DNA of 55,035 nucleotides from Porticoccaceae bacterium (lineage in GTDB: Bacteria > Pseudomonadota > Gammaproteobacteria > Pseudomonadales > Porticoccaceae): the NCBI GenBank assembly GCA_002702725.1, contig PABE01000006.1:1-55035 (forward strand), written 5' to 3'. The position numbers and the translations under genes are program-made. Each line of letters begins with the position of its first letter. The first letter of the stretch is position 1. This document shows, piece after piece, positions 54,948 to 55,035 of this stretch. The notes beneath the pieces are model-generated. The model ran no database searches. It was given only the letters and a program-made list of their open reading frames with translations, and was not told the DNA's origin.

Positions 54948-55035
54948 AAACAATTTGAGCCCTCCAGGGGAAACCCTGAAGGTGAAGCCCGTCAAACTCG
55001 GCGAAAGCCCTGGATCGAGATAAGTATCCGAGCCA
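54948..55035 (+). ncRNA. Group I intron (IC3-like) in tRNA-Leu(UAA), 5' part
   Basis: The insertion point, after the first anticodon base, is that of the cyanobacterial tRNA-Leu(UAA) intron. P1 can form between exon CTT (54945-54947) and intron GAG (54957-54959) with the U-G wobble at the splice site. P2 is a nine-position stem at 54961-54969 and 54974-54982 (one mismatch) capped by a GAAA tetraloop. GTCAAACTCGGCGAAAGCC at 54991-55009 matches the P3/J3-4/P4/P5 core, and CTCGG (54997-55001) pairs with CCGAG (55028-55032) as P4. The layout also matches the Azoarcus tRNA-Ile intron. The 3' part with the guanosine site (P7) is cut off. Confidence 0.88.

Overview
The window reads as the chromosome of a GC-rich, Gram-negative, probably marine gammaproteobacterium. 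The evidence is a Na+-translocating NADH:quinone reductase operon, Lol, MsbA, LpxK and KdsB outer-membrane biogenesis genes, two long TonB-dependent receptors and a gene order close to the mfd-gap-nqr-lol-comEC-exbBD-lpxK-kdsB-murB and gacA-uvrC-pgsA-tRNA blocks of pseudomonads (synteny recalled from memory, not searched). A member of the Cellvibrionales/Halieaceae-Spongiibacteraceae type would fit, but the sequence alone does not fix the genus.

Layout. (1) 1-5.6 kb is accessory: the end of an unknown gene, a TonB-dependent receptor, a divergent aminoglycoside-phosphotransferase-like protein, a broken SnoaL/NTF2-like gene and an AraC-type regulator. (2) 5.6-42.7 kb is a dense core block. It holds a DUF6763-like protein, nagZ-mscS-mtnP, an MFS carrier, csiV and mfd on the minus strand, a long gapdh, nqrABCDEF-apbE-nqrM, lolC-lolD-lolE, a DUF2062 protein and a patatin on the minus strand, comEC, exbB-exbD-msbA-lpxK-kdsB, a low-molecular-weight phosphatase, murB-alkB-gacA, uvrC-pgsA and tRNA-Cys(GCA). 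These genes cover Na+ bioenergetics, lipoprotein and LPS export, peptidoglycan precursor synthesis and recycling, and DNA repair. (3) 42.7-54.5 kb is an accessory module lying between tRNA-Cys and tRNA-Leu. It carries a secreted OB-fold-like protein, a second TonB-dependent receptor, an alkylsulfatase-like metallo-beta-lactamase-fold protein whose metal motif is changed, a cytoplasmic molybdopterin oxidoreductase, a membrane-anchored parvulin-like foldase, a HupE/UreJ-type membrane protein and a DUF3604 lipoprotein. (4) 54.7-55.0 kb is an unusual RNA locus. It has an orphan 5' half of tRNA-Leu(UAA), about 186 bases of hairpin-rich sequence, and a second tRNA-Leu(UAA) 5' exon followed by the start of a group I intron inserted in the anticodon and cut by the window end.

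The two strongest leads are the group I intron in tRNA-Leu(UAA) with the orphan tRNA half beside it, and the 12-kb envelope/redox module that appears to have split a tRNA cluster. The core genes look intact and ordinary. No CRISPR array, transposase, integrase or phage gene was seen.
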